This document shows positions 16,248 to 24,793 of a stretch of DNA of 54,132 bases, piece by piece. Source of the stretch: Hydrogenophaga sp. 2FB (GTDB lineage Bacteria; Pseudomonadota; Gammaproteobacteria; Burkholderiales; Burkholderiaceae_C). A program made the translations under genes and the position numbers. The stretch lies in contig NZ_SCML01000043.1 in NCBI RefSeq assembly GCF_005503365.1, forward strand, positions 1-54,132, read 5' to 3'. Numbering within the stretch: position 1 is the first letter of the stretch; each line of letters starts with the position of its first letter. The notes under the pieces were generated by a model. The model was not told the DNA's origin, did not search any database, and was given only the letters and a program-made list of their open reading frames with translations.

Positions 16248-17432
16248 TCAGTTCTTCTGGTAGACCGTGACGACGCAGGCGCCGCCCAGACCGAGGTTGT
16301 GCTGCAGCGCCACGCGGGCGTTCGGCACTTGCCGTTGTTCCGCGGTGCCGCGCAGCTGGTGCGTGAGTTCGTAGCACTGGGCCAGGCCGGTGGCGCCCAG
16401 CGGGTGGCCCTTGGACAGCAGGCCTCCCGAGGGGTTGGTCACGTAGCGGCCGCCGTAGGTGTTGTCGCCGTCGAGCACGAAGCGCTCGCCTTCGCCTTCC
16501 GCGCACAGGCCCAGGGCCTCGTAGGTCAGCAGTTCGTTGTGCGCAAAGCAGTCGTGCAGTTCGACCACGTCCACGTCCTGCGGGCCGATGCCGGCCTGTT
16601 CGTAAGCCGCCTTCGCGGCGGCCTGCGCCATGTCGAAGCCGACCACACGGATCGGGTCCATGCTCTCGAGCGTGCTCGGGAAATCGGTGGTGAGCGACTG
16701 GCCAGCGATCTTCACGTCGGTGCGCAGGCCGTGCTTTTTCGCAAAGGCCTCGGAGACCACGATCGCCGCGGCAGCACCGCAGGTGGGCGGGCAGGCCATG
16801 GAACGGGTCATGACGCCGGGCCACATCACCTTCTCGTTCATCACGTCTTCGGTGGTGACCACGTTGCGGAACACGGCCAGCGGGTTGTTGGCGGCGTGGC
16901 GGCTGGCCTTGGCGCGGATCGCGGCGAAGGTCTCCATCTTCGTGCCGTATTTCTTCATGTGGGCCTGGCCGGCGGCGCCGAAGGTGCGCAGCGCATTGGG
17001 CAGATCGACCTTGCCGATCGCCTGCTCGATCACCTTGGTGAATTCGTCGAGCGGGCCGGGACGGTCGTTCCATGGCGTGCTCAATGCGCCTGGACCCATC
17101 TCCTCGAAGCCGAAAGCCAATGCCACGTCGGCGACGCCGCTTTGCACGGCCTGGCGCGCCATGTAGAGCGCGGTGGAGCCGGTGGAACAGTTGTTGTTGA
17201 CGTTGATCACCGGCACGCCCGTCATGCCGACCTTGTAGAGCGCCTTCTGGCCACAGGTCGAGGCGCCGTAGACATAACCGGCATAGGCCTGCTGCACCTT
17301 GTCGTAGTCGATGCCGGCATCGGCCAGCGCCTCGCGCACGGCTTGCGCGGCCATCTCGTCGTAGTGGGCGCTCGCGCCGGGTTTCTTGAACGGGATCATG
17401 CCGACCCCCGCGATGTAGACGTTTTGGCTCAT
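16248..17432 (-). CDS. Thiolase / SCP-x-like lipid-transfer thiolase
   Basis: A 394-aa thiolase of the SCP2/lipid-transfer branch. The nucleophilic Cys82 lies in NNNCSTGS, and later blocks are ELHDCFAHNELL, NPSGGLLSKGHPLGATG and LGLGGACVVTVY. The start is MSQNVYIAGVGMIPF at 17432; the open frame continues 11 codons upstream without family similarity. It would cleave the 3-ketoacyl-CoA to a shortened acyl-CoA plus acetyl- or propionyl-CoA. The gap to the upstream dehydrogenase is 49 nt, and to the downstream SDR 28 nt. Confidence 0.93.
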   Translation of the reverse strand: MSQNVYIAGVGMIPFKKPGASAHYDEMAAQAVREALADAGIDYDKVQQAYAGYVYGASTCGQKALYKVGMTGVPVINVNNNCSTGSTALYMARQAVQSGVADVALAFGFEEMGPGALSTPWNDRPGPLDEFTKVIEQAIGKVDLPNALRTFGAAGQAHMKKYGTKMETFAAIRAKASRHAANNPLAVFRNVVTTEDVMNEKVMWPGVMTRSMACPPTCGAAAAIVVSEAFAKKHGLRTDVKIAGQSLTTDFPSTLESMDPIRVVGFDMAQAAAKAAYEQAGIGPQDVDVVELHDCFAHNELLTYEALGLCAEGEGERFVLDGDNTYGGRYVTNPSGGLLSKGHPLGATGLAQCYELTHQLRGTAEQRQVPNARVALQHNLGLGGACVVTVYQKN

Positions 17433-17481
17433 GGCCAGCTCCTGGTGGTGTGGAATGGAAGACAAGGAAGAGGGAGAGGCG

Positions 17482-18621
17482 TCACAACTTGCGCGAGATC
17501 AGGTCGCGCATCACCTCGTTGGTGCCGCCATAGATGCGGTTCACGCGCATGTCGACGAAGGCGCGCGCGATGGGGTACTCCAGCATGTAGCCGTAGCCGC
17601 CGTGCAGCTGCACCATCTCGTCCAGGCATTTCCACAGCGTCTCGGTGGAATAGAGCTTGGCGATGGCCGCCTCTTCGGCGGTGAGCCCCCGGCCCATGTG
17701 TGCCGTCAGGTAGTAGTCGACCATGTTGCGCAGCGCCACGGCGTGGGCCTTCACATCGGCCAGCTTGAACTTGCTGTTCTGGAAGTCCCAGACCGTCTGG
17801 CTGAACGCCTTGCGGTCCTTCACATACTCCAGCGTCTGCTCGAGCAGGCGCTCGAGCTTGGTCGCGGCGTTGACGGCGATGAGGAAGCGCTCCTGCGGGA
17901 GTTCCTGCATCAGGTAGGCGAAGCCCTTGCCCTCTTCGCCCAGCAGGTTCGTCACCGGCACGCGCAGGTCGTCGAAGAACAGTTCGGCCGTGTCCTGTGC
18001 GTGCATGCCTACTTTCTCGAGCTTGCGGCCGCGCCGAAAGCCGGGCCGGTCGGTCTCCACGACGATCAGGCTCACGCCCTTGGCGCCGGCGGTGGGATCG
18101 GTCTTGACGACGAGCACCACGAGGTCGCACAGAAAGCCGTTGCTGATGAAGGTCTTGCTGCCGTTGATGACGTAGTGATCGCCATCGCGCACGGCGGTGG
18201 TGCGCAGCGCCTTGACATCGGAGCCGCCGCCGGGCTCCGTCATGCCCACGGCGAGAATCTTTTCGCCACGGCAGATCGACGGCAGCCACTGGTGCTTCTG
18301 CGCTTCGGTGCCCAGGCGGTTGATGTAGGGCGCGACGATGTCCGAATGCAGGCTGAACGAGAGGCCGCCCACGCCGCTGCGCGCGATCTCCTCGGAGATC
18401 ACGGCCGAGTGCCCGAAGTCGCCGCCGCCACCACCGTACTCGGTCGGCAACATGGGGCACAGCAGGCCTTCGCTACCGGCTTTGCGCCAGACCTCGCGGC
18501 CGACCATGCCGTTGCGGTTCCACTCGTCCTGGTGCGGCACGCACTCGCGCTCCAGGAAGCGGCGCACCGTGGTGCGGAACTGTTCATGGTCTTCTCGATA
18601 GACGTTGCGCTCGACTTGCAC
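17482..18621 (-). CDS. Acyl-CoA dehydrogenase, first gene of operon B
   Basis: A 379-aa acyl-CoA dehydrogenase of full standard length. Motifs are AVGMTEPGGGSDVKALRT, YVINGSKTFISNG, DRKAFSQTVWDFQNSKF and the C-terminal NRIYGGTNEVMRDLI, which carries the catalytic glutamate region. I chose GTG 18621 because AGGAG lies 9 nt upstream and it gives the normal family length; the open frame runs on to 18876 but encodes low-complexity sequence through the palindromic promoter region. Expected to desaturate an acyl-CoA and pass electrons to ETF. Confidence 0.9.
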   Translation of the reverse strand: MQVERNVYREDHEQFRTTVRRFLERECVPHQDEWNRNGMVGREVWRKAGSEGLLCPMLPTEYGGGGGDFGHSAVISEEIARSGVGGLSFSLHSDIVAPYINRLGTEAQKHQWLPSICRGEKILAVGMTEPGGGSDVKALRTTAVRDGDHYVINGSKTFISNGFLCDLVVLVVKTDPTAGAKGVSLIVVETDRPGFRRGRKLEKVGMHAQDTAELFFDDLRVPVTNLLGEEGKGFAYLMQELPQERFLIAVNAATKLERLLEQTLEYVKDRKAFSQTVWDFQNSKFKLADVKAHAVALRNMVDYYLTAHMGRGLTAEEAAIAKLYSTETLWKCLDEMVQLHGGYGYMLEYPIARAFVDMRVNRIYGGTNEVMRDLISRKL

Positions 18622-18668
18622 GGTGAATGTCTCCTGTCGTTCTGGATGGACAGAAGGATGCAGCGCAA

Positions 18669-18704
18669 GGGGGTGGCATACCCCACCCCCGGTGAGTGGG
18701 GGTG
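18669..18704. promoter_or_regulatory. Palindromic GGGGT/ACCCC cluster upstream of operon B
   Basis: About 50 nt upstream of the operon B start. GGGGGTGG (18669-18676) pairs with CCACCCCC (18683-18690), and the same right arm can pair with GGGGGTG (18698-18704), so two exclusive hairpins or three operator half-sites exist. TACCCC at 18679-18684 and the GGGGT arms match the palindrome at 10106-10119 beside the MalT-like regulator. Inferred operator for that regulator. Confidence 0.45.
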
Positions 18705-18921
18705 CGTAAACCCTGAACGAACGGTGCACGGAGCCAGCAGCGGCTGGAGGAGCAGCCCGACACCCACATCGCTGCCGTGCGCGCGCGGTGGAACATGGAG
18801 CGGGGTATCTGAAACGAAAAGGCTGGTCTGCTGCGGCGCTGACCAAGGTACACCCGTCGAAGAGGACGCTGTACACCCGTTCCAGGTAACAAGACGATGG
18901 GGTTGCGGCCCAGAAACGACG

Positions 18922-18944
18922 AAGCCCTTGAAGATCAAGGGCTT
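18922..18944 (-). terminator. Hairpin downstream of truncated tRNA
   Basis: A perfect 10-bp stem, AAGCCCTTGA with TCAAGGGCTT, around a 3-nt loop. Read on the minus strand it lies 9 nt after the CCA end of the tRNA-like remnant at 18954-18974, the normal place for a tRNA transcription terminator. Confidence 0.5.
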
Positions 18945-18953
18945 GGGCGTTGG

Positions 18954-18974
18954 TGGTGCGGCTGGCGGGGATCG
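18954..18974 (-). other. tRNA (or tmRNA) 3'-end remnant, probable attachment site
   Basis: Read on the minus strand this ends a T-arm and acceptor strand: GATCCCCGCC, then AGCCGCA and CCA. The forward sequence matches what normally continues into an AACCC T-loop, but homology stops after GGGGATCG and the sequence becomes AT-rich. Integrating elements often use tRNA 3' ends and leave such a short copy at one end. A tyrosine recombinase gene starts 195 nt away, which supports the reading as an att site. The parent tRNA is not identified, and no complete copy was seen in the window. Confidence 0.5.
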
Positions 18975-19168
18975 GCTTCGGAGTCTACTCACCTATGGAC
19001 TACGACGTTGTGCCAAAACTCGCAAAAAATGATTATTAGACGTAAACTTGAGGAAAATCTCCCGATTAGATTACTAAAGTTATAGACTTTTAACGCTGAC
19101 AGGGGCGCCTTGGCGCCTACTACTAATCAGCCTCGGGTATGACGACAACTCTCCCCTGGGCCTGACTT
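18975..19168. other. AT-rich left end of presumed island, no gene
   Basis: About 190 bp with strong AT bias (especially 19020-19095), in sharp contrast to the GC-rich operon on the left. It should contain the recombinase promoter. No convincing ORF, and no good ribosome site is visible before the recombinase frame. A short ATG frame at 19139 is in phase with the recombinase but hits TGA at 19163. Confidence 0.4.
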
Positions 19169-22100
19169 TTGACCTCTACATCGCTTCTCTCATCGGTTGA
19201 ACAATGGGCAGATCGGCACGGCGTGTTGACCAAAGCCCTCGCTTTTAGAGAAACGATCGGCGCCCCAAGCGAGGCGATTTTTGCCGGCAGTCTTGCGTTC
19301 TTGGGCGACCCTGAAACCCTTGAAGTTCTTGATGACTGGGGAGTGGACTCCTTCATCCCTGCGGAGCTTGCCGAGCTATCAGTGGCCGCCCAGACGAGCC
19401 CCCCTCCGCACGCGGCCCTTGTCTCCAGGGGTCAGGTCAAGAAGGCGTATTCGGACGACTTTCGCAATGCTCCAGTGGCAGCAATGCTGGGCGCCCAGAT
19501 ACCTCGAGCCATCCAAGGCAGCACCAAAGACATTGCATGTCTTCGTCTTTATTTGCTCGTCAAGGCGGTCCAACAGCAGCCCACGAGCTCCATCCGCGAA
19601 GCGGCGAAATACGTGGTGCGCTTCTTAGAAGAGAGACCTGACTACCCTGACGGCGTTGCCTGGATCGCGCAAATGGCAGGTGCGAACCGTCACTTCGCGA
19701 CGTATGAAACCGGGATACGGGAAGGAGCCAAAACCTTCAAGGCCGAAATACGGGCGGAGCAAGCGGCACATAAACGTCCCAGTGCAGGAACCAGATTTGC
19801 CAACCTCCTGCAGGCCATCTCGGAAGGAAAGGTGCAGCCCAATGCGCCGGCACCTTCCCCGATTGCCGTCCCCGTTAGCGAAGAATGGCGCTCCGCGCTT
19901 TCCGAGAATCTCGCAGGCGAATCCGACTTTCAAATACAAGAAACCATTGAGCTTGCGCCAGAGGATGATGAGGAAGAAGACCCACCCATTGAAATAGCCA
20001 TATTGAATAAATCCCCGACGCCGGAACATCGGTTTCGGCTTGGCTTGGGGCTTCATTTGCAGACTCAAACCCAGCGCAACATGCTGGCATATTCCTGGGA
20101 TCGACACCGACCCGACGAGCTTGAAAGTCAATCGCGGCTCATTGAGCGTTGGCTCGCGACCGATGACGTTCACCTTCAGCTATTGGCAGCAATTGCTTGC
20201 GTCGCAATCCCGTCGCGCAACAGCATTGAGGTCACTTGCAGCATGGCTTTGTCAAGCAGCCCCAGTGATTCCCGATGGGTGCTTGACGTGCAGCAAGGAA
20301 GGCTACTAAGGCAGCCAAACCGGCCCAGCCAACGATTTCGCGTTCAAAGCGCCGCGTTGCCCTGGGTCAGAGACCTTGCGACAGTAAACGAGCTGCGGTT
20401 GTCCGAGAGGCTGCATTCCATTCTCCTGAACGCTTTCCGGCGTAGCGCATCCAGGAATGCCGTCAAACACAAGCAAGAGGCACCCAGACTTGGAGACTTG
20501 TGGGAGGCCAGCGAGAGTCCCCAGGCCAAATTCGACAGACTGTGCGCGGCAGAACCCGGTCTGCAACGGGTCCGACATGGGATGTTGAAGGCCACAGCGG
20601 ACCAACTGGTGTTCAACGCCACCGATGATGCCGTGTTCACCCGCATGCTGCTCACTCCCGACGACGCCATAAAGCCAGCCGCGGGGTCGTACGCTGCATG
20701 GACCGTGGCTGCCACAGATGCGGCGCTGGCCACCCTGGTCGTTGATCTTCAGCCTCCCCCTGGCGCTCCTCAAACCGACAACGGGCTTGGGAGCGAACTC
20801 GACCCAGACGACCGCATGATTCAAGTGGCGTTCGCCCAGGCAGCGACACACTTGGAGAATCTCTTTGAAGCCCAAGGGACGGCCGGCCGTGCCGCTTGGT
20901 GGGATCTGCACAACGCCATCACGATCTACAGCGTCGTCACCTTGTTGGCTTGCACCGGCGCACGTCCTGCCACGTCGATTTTTGAGTGCTTGCAAGATTT
21001 CGACCTCGACAGCGCCCACCCTCGCCTCTTCATCGATGACAAGGTCATTCTCGACACACGCATTGGGCGTTGGGGCCGGATCGTGCCGCTACCACCGCAT
21101 GCGCTCGAGCTCATGCAAAAGCTCTACTTGCCGTACCTTCGTTGGTTGACCGATCGTATGCGTGAGCTCGGACAGGACAGCGAAGATTTCGCAAGCTTCG
21201 CGTGCGCGCTGGAGATGCACTTTGGCGACAGCAAAAGGTCGAGCGTCCCGCTGTTCTTTCTGCTCAAGCGGGCGCCAAAGCTGCATATCGTGGAGGTGAG
21301 CGAGCGTGAAATTGAAGCGTCGGGATGCTTTTCCTGGCCGCTTCCTTGCAACCTGTTCCGACATCGGCTCTCCACGCGGTTGCGCAGCAACGGCACCGCT
21401 GAAGAGTATGTGGCGGCTCAGATGGGACATTCGGAAGCGGGCACCGACGTCTATGGAAGCGTATCCCCACGATGCTGGACGGACGATGAGCAGCCCTGGA
21501 GGGAAGCACTTACAGCTGCCATGGATCCTTTGTCCATTCCCATCATCGACTTCCGGCTGCCCGCGCTGACACCCGCCGCTGTCGCCAGCAACTTCCAACG
21601 GTTTTTGGCTGTCGGCCGCTTCGGATCGGAGGCGCGACAACACGAAAGAGCATCCACGCAGCCTCGCGCCCAGTTCCAGGCGCTCGACGTGATCAAGGAG
21701 CGAATTGCCACGGCGTTAAATCAACCCGGGGTACCGAAGCTAGCCATTGCTCAAAGCGCCTTTCCCGAGACACTGACAGACGATCAAATCGGCTTCCTAA
21801 ACCAGCAGAATTTTTGGACATCCCTCGGGCGATCAATGCTCGTGACAGTTTCGAACACCCCGCGCCCGAACCACTCGATATGGTTCCAAACCTATGAAGA
21901 CTTCTGCGCGAAGCTCTTTCAGGATTCGTATGCACCGAAGCGCGACCGAATTCTTTTGCACAAACCGAAGACTGCAAGATTCGCCTTCTCAAGAGAATCT
22001 CTGCGCGCGAAGCGCAAGATTGTTGAGATGAAGAATCAGCTGGCCGATGTGTTCAACATTTTCCCCGTGTACAAACGCCCCCTCAGACTCAAGAGCGTCC

Positions 22101-24754
22101 TCAGCGCCCTCGACTTGGCGCTCACGAGCTTCGTCAGCGATCCGCTCCTACTTCTGCAAGTGGGCTCTGCCGAGTCCAAGGGGATTCAGACACACGTTCG
22201 CGATGGAGTCTTGTACTTTGCCAGGCACCCGAGCAGGGAGGAGAAGAATGCACCTGCCTTCGCGTGGCACTGTGTGCCCGCAAGAACTGCTCAAAGTTTG
22301 CTTGATGTGATGGCCTCGACGCGAAAGCTGGAAAACGCCAATGTTCCGAATGAACTTTCTGCCTTCGCGCGAAAAGCAGAGTCCGCGCTCGGGCTCGTCC
22401 CCGAAAGCTTGAAGGATTCCGATCAACTCATCAAGAAGATCGCCGACCTCGTGGATCATCACAATCGGCTCAAACTACCGGGAATCGCGGCGTCCGTCCG
22501 GAGAGGCGAAATTGCATCGTGGTCGCTAGATGCATACGCGTTGGCGAGGGCCGCCTTCGGGAAACAGGTTGACGCGCTCAAAGACGCGCGGCTCCGTGAG
22601 CCCGACCCCAACGTCGAAGCCGATGAGCTGGACACCAACTCAGCGTCCATCACCGCGCCAGCCGGTTGGCGCGGGGCGGAAGAATCCCTACTGAAGTTCG
22701 TGCGTTCAACCCTCGCAGAGTTCGAACGAGCAACCAAGGGAAAAAACTGGTCAGATCGCCAACGGTTGGTGGCCGCCACCAGCATTCAACGCGAGCTCTC
22801 TCTGGTGAAAGAATCGGTATCAAGCAGCGTGCAGCTACTGGTGAGCTGGGTTCTGCAGATGCTGCGCGAGAAAGGCCCAGCTGGAAAGATGCTGCGCTCG
22901 TCTTCGATCCGCACCTACATCGCCTTGCTCGCTCCGGCATTCCTGGACTATGGTCGCGGCGTCAACCTGCTCGAGGCGGATGAAGACGACATCGAAGACT
23001 TCTACTTTAGGGTCCTCACCCGGCCCGTGCAGAAAGTGAGCGGGCGGCAGGCCCATGAAGGCACAGGCAGACGCTTAGATGAACTCGCAGTTTTGGGAAG
23101 GCTACGTGAATTCCATCGCTTTCTCGAAAAAGTATATGGCGCGGAAAGCCCCGACTGGTCAGCCTTGGGAGAAGATCTGACGTCGAGCCAAGTGTCAGCC
23201 CAGATCATCACGCCTCAGGAGTACGAGATTGCGCTTGAAGCACTATGCCCGCCAGGAAGCAGCTTTGATCACGATGCTTACCTGGAAGCGCTTTTGCTGA
23301 TTTTGGGCTATCGATTCGGGCTGCGAAGTGGAGAGGCGATCTCCATGGCTCGCCAAGATCTGGTGTCGATCAAAGGTGGATTTGTCGTTCTCGTGAGCGG
23401 AAAGCACAAGGCGCTCAAATCGAATGCCGGACGTAGGCAGGTACCACTTTTGGGAGAACTGACGCCACACGAAGCCGCCGTGGTCGAGGGCTGGACGCTT
23501 CATTGGGAGACACTGGATCTGCAAGCGAGTGCGCCGCTTTTTCCCTCCCCGATCAAGCCTCAGGAACCCACCAGGGTGCATGAGCACCGAATGCGTGTTG
23601 TCTCCGCATTGCGGATAGCCACGGCCTGTGATCGCGTCACGTTCCACCATGCCCGGCATTCGTTCGCATCGTTGATGTTCCTACGTCTCGTCGCTCCCGA
23701 CCTCATTCCAGATTTCCCCGGGATGAACTCACGATGGATTTGGGGAGCGACGGAGGTCCAGAAGCAACTGCTCGGACGAGCAGGCGTCACACGACGGTCC
23801 CCCTGGGCACTGTCTTTGATGCTGGGCCATGGCCACCCGAGAACGACGCTCGTGAGCTACTGTCATTTCGCACATGAGCTGGCAAATGCTCGAGCGATGG
23901 AGAAGCAGAAGACCGACTTCTTACTGCCAGTGTCACGAAAATCCGAGGTCCTACTTCAACAGGCTCTGGATATCCTGGCGGCGCAGGCGCACCCAGCCTC
24001 CTCCTTTTGTATCGTGCGAAGACCCAAGCGCACGAACAGGACCCCGCAAGACGTTTTGCTGTTTCTGGAAACGCTATCGCTCGGGATGCGCCCCAGCCGC
24101 GCGGGGTGGCTTTGTGATTTCAAGCAAGCTGAAACGGAATTGATGATGGGCCTCCTGGCACATCTCACGCACGAGCCTGGGAAGATTCCGGCGGTCAACG
24201 ACGACCCGGTTCGAGAGGACTCACGCCTTGGCCAAGTGATCAAGGGGCCGAACGCGCAGAGGTGGCTGGAGTTGCGCGACGTCTTCGCGAACAGGGAACT
24301 ACCGCCGCTCGACGGACGTGATGCAATCTACCAGGTGGGCGGCCCCCTGCAAATCCTCTTGTGGCTCGAGGAGCATTTCGACACGCTCAAAGGCGTGATG
24401 GACGCGTTTGGATGGGAGCAGTCCGACCTTGAGATGTTCGTTCCACCATCTGGCGCTCAGACCAGTTCCGCTTTGGCGAAAGAATATGGTTGGCCACTAT
24501 CGACCACCCAAACAGCGTCTGGGTCGAGGCGCACGCATGTTGATGTGGCGCGCTACCCCACCGTATCCAAGAGAACCAAGACCACCAATCGCGAGTTCGT
24601 CCCCATGTCCGAGCAAAAAGACCGCGTGGGCGTCAGCGTGAGGCAGAGCCCAGAAGATGACGCCAATGCCGCCGTGAGACGCCAGCCGGTTGGTCTACGG
24701 GAGCGCGCTGATTTGGTGCGGATCTGGCTCGCCATCCACCTGCGCTCCGAGTAA
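19169..24754 (+). CDS. Giant protein with two tyrosine-recombinase domains
   Basis: A 1,861-aa protein with two phage-integrase-type catalytic regions. Domain 1 (about 560-770): Arg599 in CTGARPAT, box II Arg731-His732 in NLFRHRLSTRL with Asn where the first box II His is expected, His754 in QMGHSE, Tyr762 in DVYGS. Domain 2 (about 1360-1570) is complete: Arg1386 in FGLRSGEA, Lys1417 in KSNAGRRQVPL, His1493 and Arg1496 in FHHARHSF, His1554 in LGHGH, Tyr1564 in VSYCHF. Between them is about 590 aa of unrecognised sequence, and about 290 aa follow domain 2. The first start in frame is TTG 19169, with GTG 19223 as alternative; neither has a good ribosome site. It is less GC-rich than the operon on the left. 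It sits next to a tRNA-end remnant, so it is probably the integrase of the island. I know no named family with this architecture. Most likely an active or recently active recombinase, as the frame is fully open. Confidence 0.85.
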   Translation: MTSTSLLSSVEQWADRHGVLTKALAFRETIGAPSEAIFAGSLAFLGDPETLEVLDDWGVDSFIPAELAELSVAAQTSPPPHAALVSRGQVKKAYSDDFRNAPVAAMLGAQIPRAIQGSTKDIACLRLYLLVKAVQQQPTSSIREAAKYVVRFLEERPDYPDGVAWIAQMAGANRHFATYETGIREGAKTFKAEIRAEQAAHKRPSAGTRFANLLQAISEGKVQPNAPAPSPIAVPVSEEWRSALSENLAGESDFQIQETIELAPEDDEEEDPPIEIAILNKSPTPEHRFRLGLGLHLQTQTQRNMLAYSWDRHRPDELESQSRLIERWLATDDVHLQLLAAIACVAIPSRNSIEVTCSMALSSSPSDSRWVLDVQQGRLLRQPNRPSQRFRVQSAALPWVRDLATVNELRLSERLHSILLNAFRRSASRNAVKHKQEAPRLGDLWEASESPQAKFDRLCAAEPGLQRVRHGMLKATADQLVFNATDDAVFTRMLLTPDDAIKPAAGSYAAWTVAATDAALATLVVDLQPPPGAPQTDNGLGSELDPDDRMIQVAFAQAATHLENLFEAQGTAGRAAWWDLHNAITIYSVVTLLACTGARPATSIFECLQDFDLDSAHPRLFIDDKVILDTRIGRWGRIVPLPPHALELMQKLYLPYLRWLTDRMRELGQDSEDFASFACALEMHFGDSKRSSVPLFFLLKRAPKLHIVEVSEREIEASGCFSWPLPCNLFRHRLSTRLRSNGTAEEYVAAQMGHSEAGTDVYGSVSPRCWTDDEQPWREALTAAMDPLSIPIIDFRLPALTPAAVASNFQRFLAVGRFGSEARQHERASTQPRAQFQALDVIKERIATALNQPGVPKLAIAQSAFPETLTDDQIGFLNQQNFWTSLGRSMLVTVSNTPRPNHSIWFQTYEDFCAKLFQDSYAPKRDRILLHKPKTARFAFSRESLRAKRKIVEMKNQLADVFNIFPVYKRPLRLKSVLSALDLALTSFVSDPLLLLQVGSAESKGIQTHVRDGVLYFARHPSREEKNAPAFAWHCVPARTAQSLLDVMASTRKLENANVPNELSAFARKAESALGLVPESLKDSDQLIKKIADLVDHHNRLKLPGIAASVRRGEIASWSLDAYALARAAFGKQVDALKDARLREPDPNVEADELDTNSASITAPAGWRGAEESLLKFVRSTLAEFERATKGKNWSDRQRLVAATSIQRELSLVKESVSSSVQLLVSWVLQMLREKGPAGKMLRSSSIRTYIALLAPAFLDYGRGVNLLEADEDDIEDFYFRVLTRPVQKVSGRQAHEGTGRRLDELAVLGRLREFHRFLEKVYGAESPDWSALGEDLTSSQVSAQIITPQEYEIALEALCPPGSSFDHDAYLEALLLILGYRFGLRSGEAISMARQDLVSIKGGFVVLVSGKHKALKSNAGRRQVPLLGELTPHEAAVVEGWTLHWETLDLQASAPLFPSPIKPQEPTRVHEHRMRVVSALRIATACDRVTFHHARHSFASLMFLRLVAPDLIPDFPGMNSRWIWGATEVQKQLLGRAGVTRRSPWALSLMLGHGHPRTTLVSYCHFAHELANARAMEKQKTDFLLPVSRKSEVLLQQALDILAAQAHPASSFCIVRRPKRTNRTPQDVLLFLETLSLGMRPSRAGWLCDFKQAETELMMGLLAHLTHEPGKIPAVNDDPVREDSRLGQVIKGPNAQRWLELRDVFANRELPPLDGRDAIYQVGGPLQILLWLEEHFDTLKGVMDAFGWEQSDLEMFVPPSGAQTSSALAKEYGWPLSTTQTASGSRRTHVDVARYPTVSKRTKTTNREFVPMSEQKDRVGVSVRQSPEDDANAAVRRQPVGLRERADLVRIWLAIHLRSE

Positions 24755-24768
24755 AACCGAGAAGGCAT

Positions 24769-24793
24769 GAGACGTCCATTTTCAGACGGTCTC
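24769..24793. terminator. Imperfect hairpin between convergent genes
   Basis: GAGACGTC and GACGGTCTC form an 8-bp stem with one bulge around an 8-nt loop, at the junction of the recombinase stop (24754) and the stop of the opposite gene (24782). It could terminate either transcript. Weak evidence. Confidence 0.3.

Noticed and set aside
19139..19165. ATG at 19139 as start of the giant recombinase
   Set aside because: It is in the same frame but meets TGA at 19163 before the main frame; only a readthrough or sequencing error would join them.
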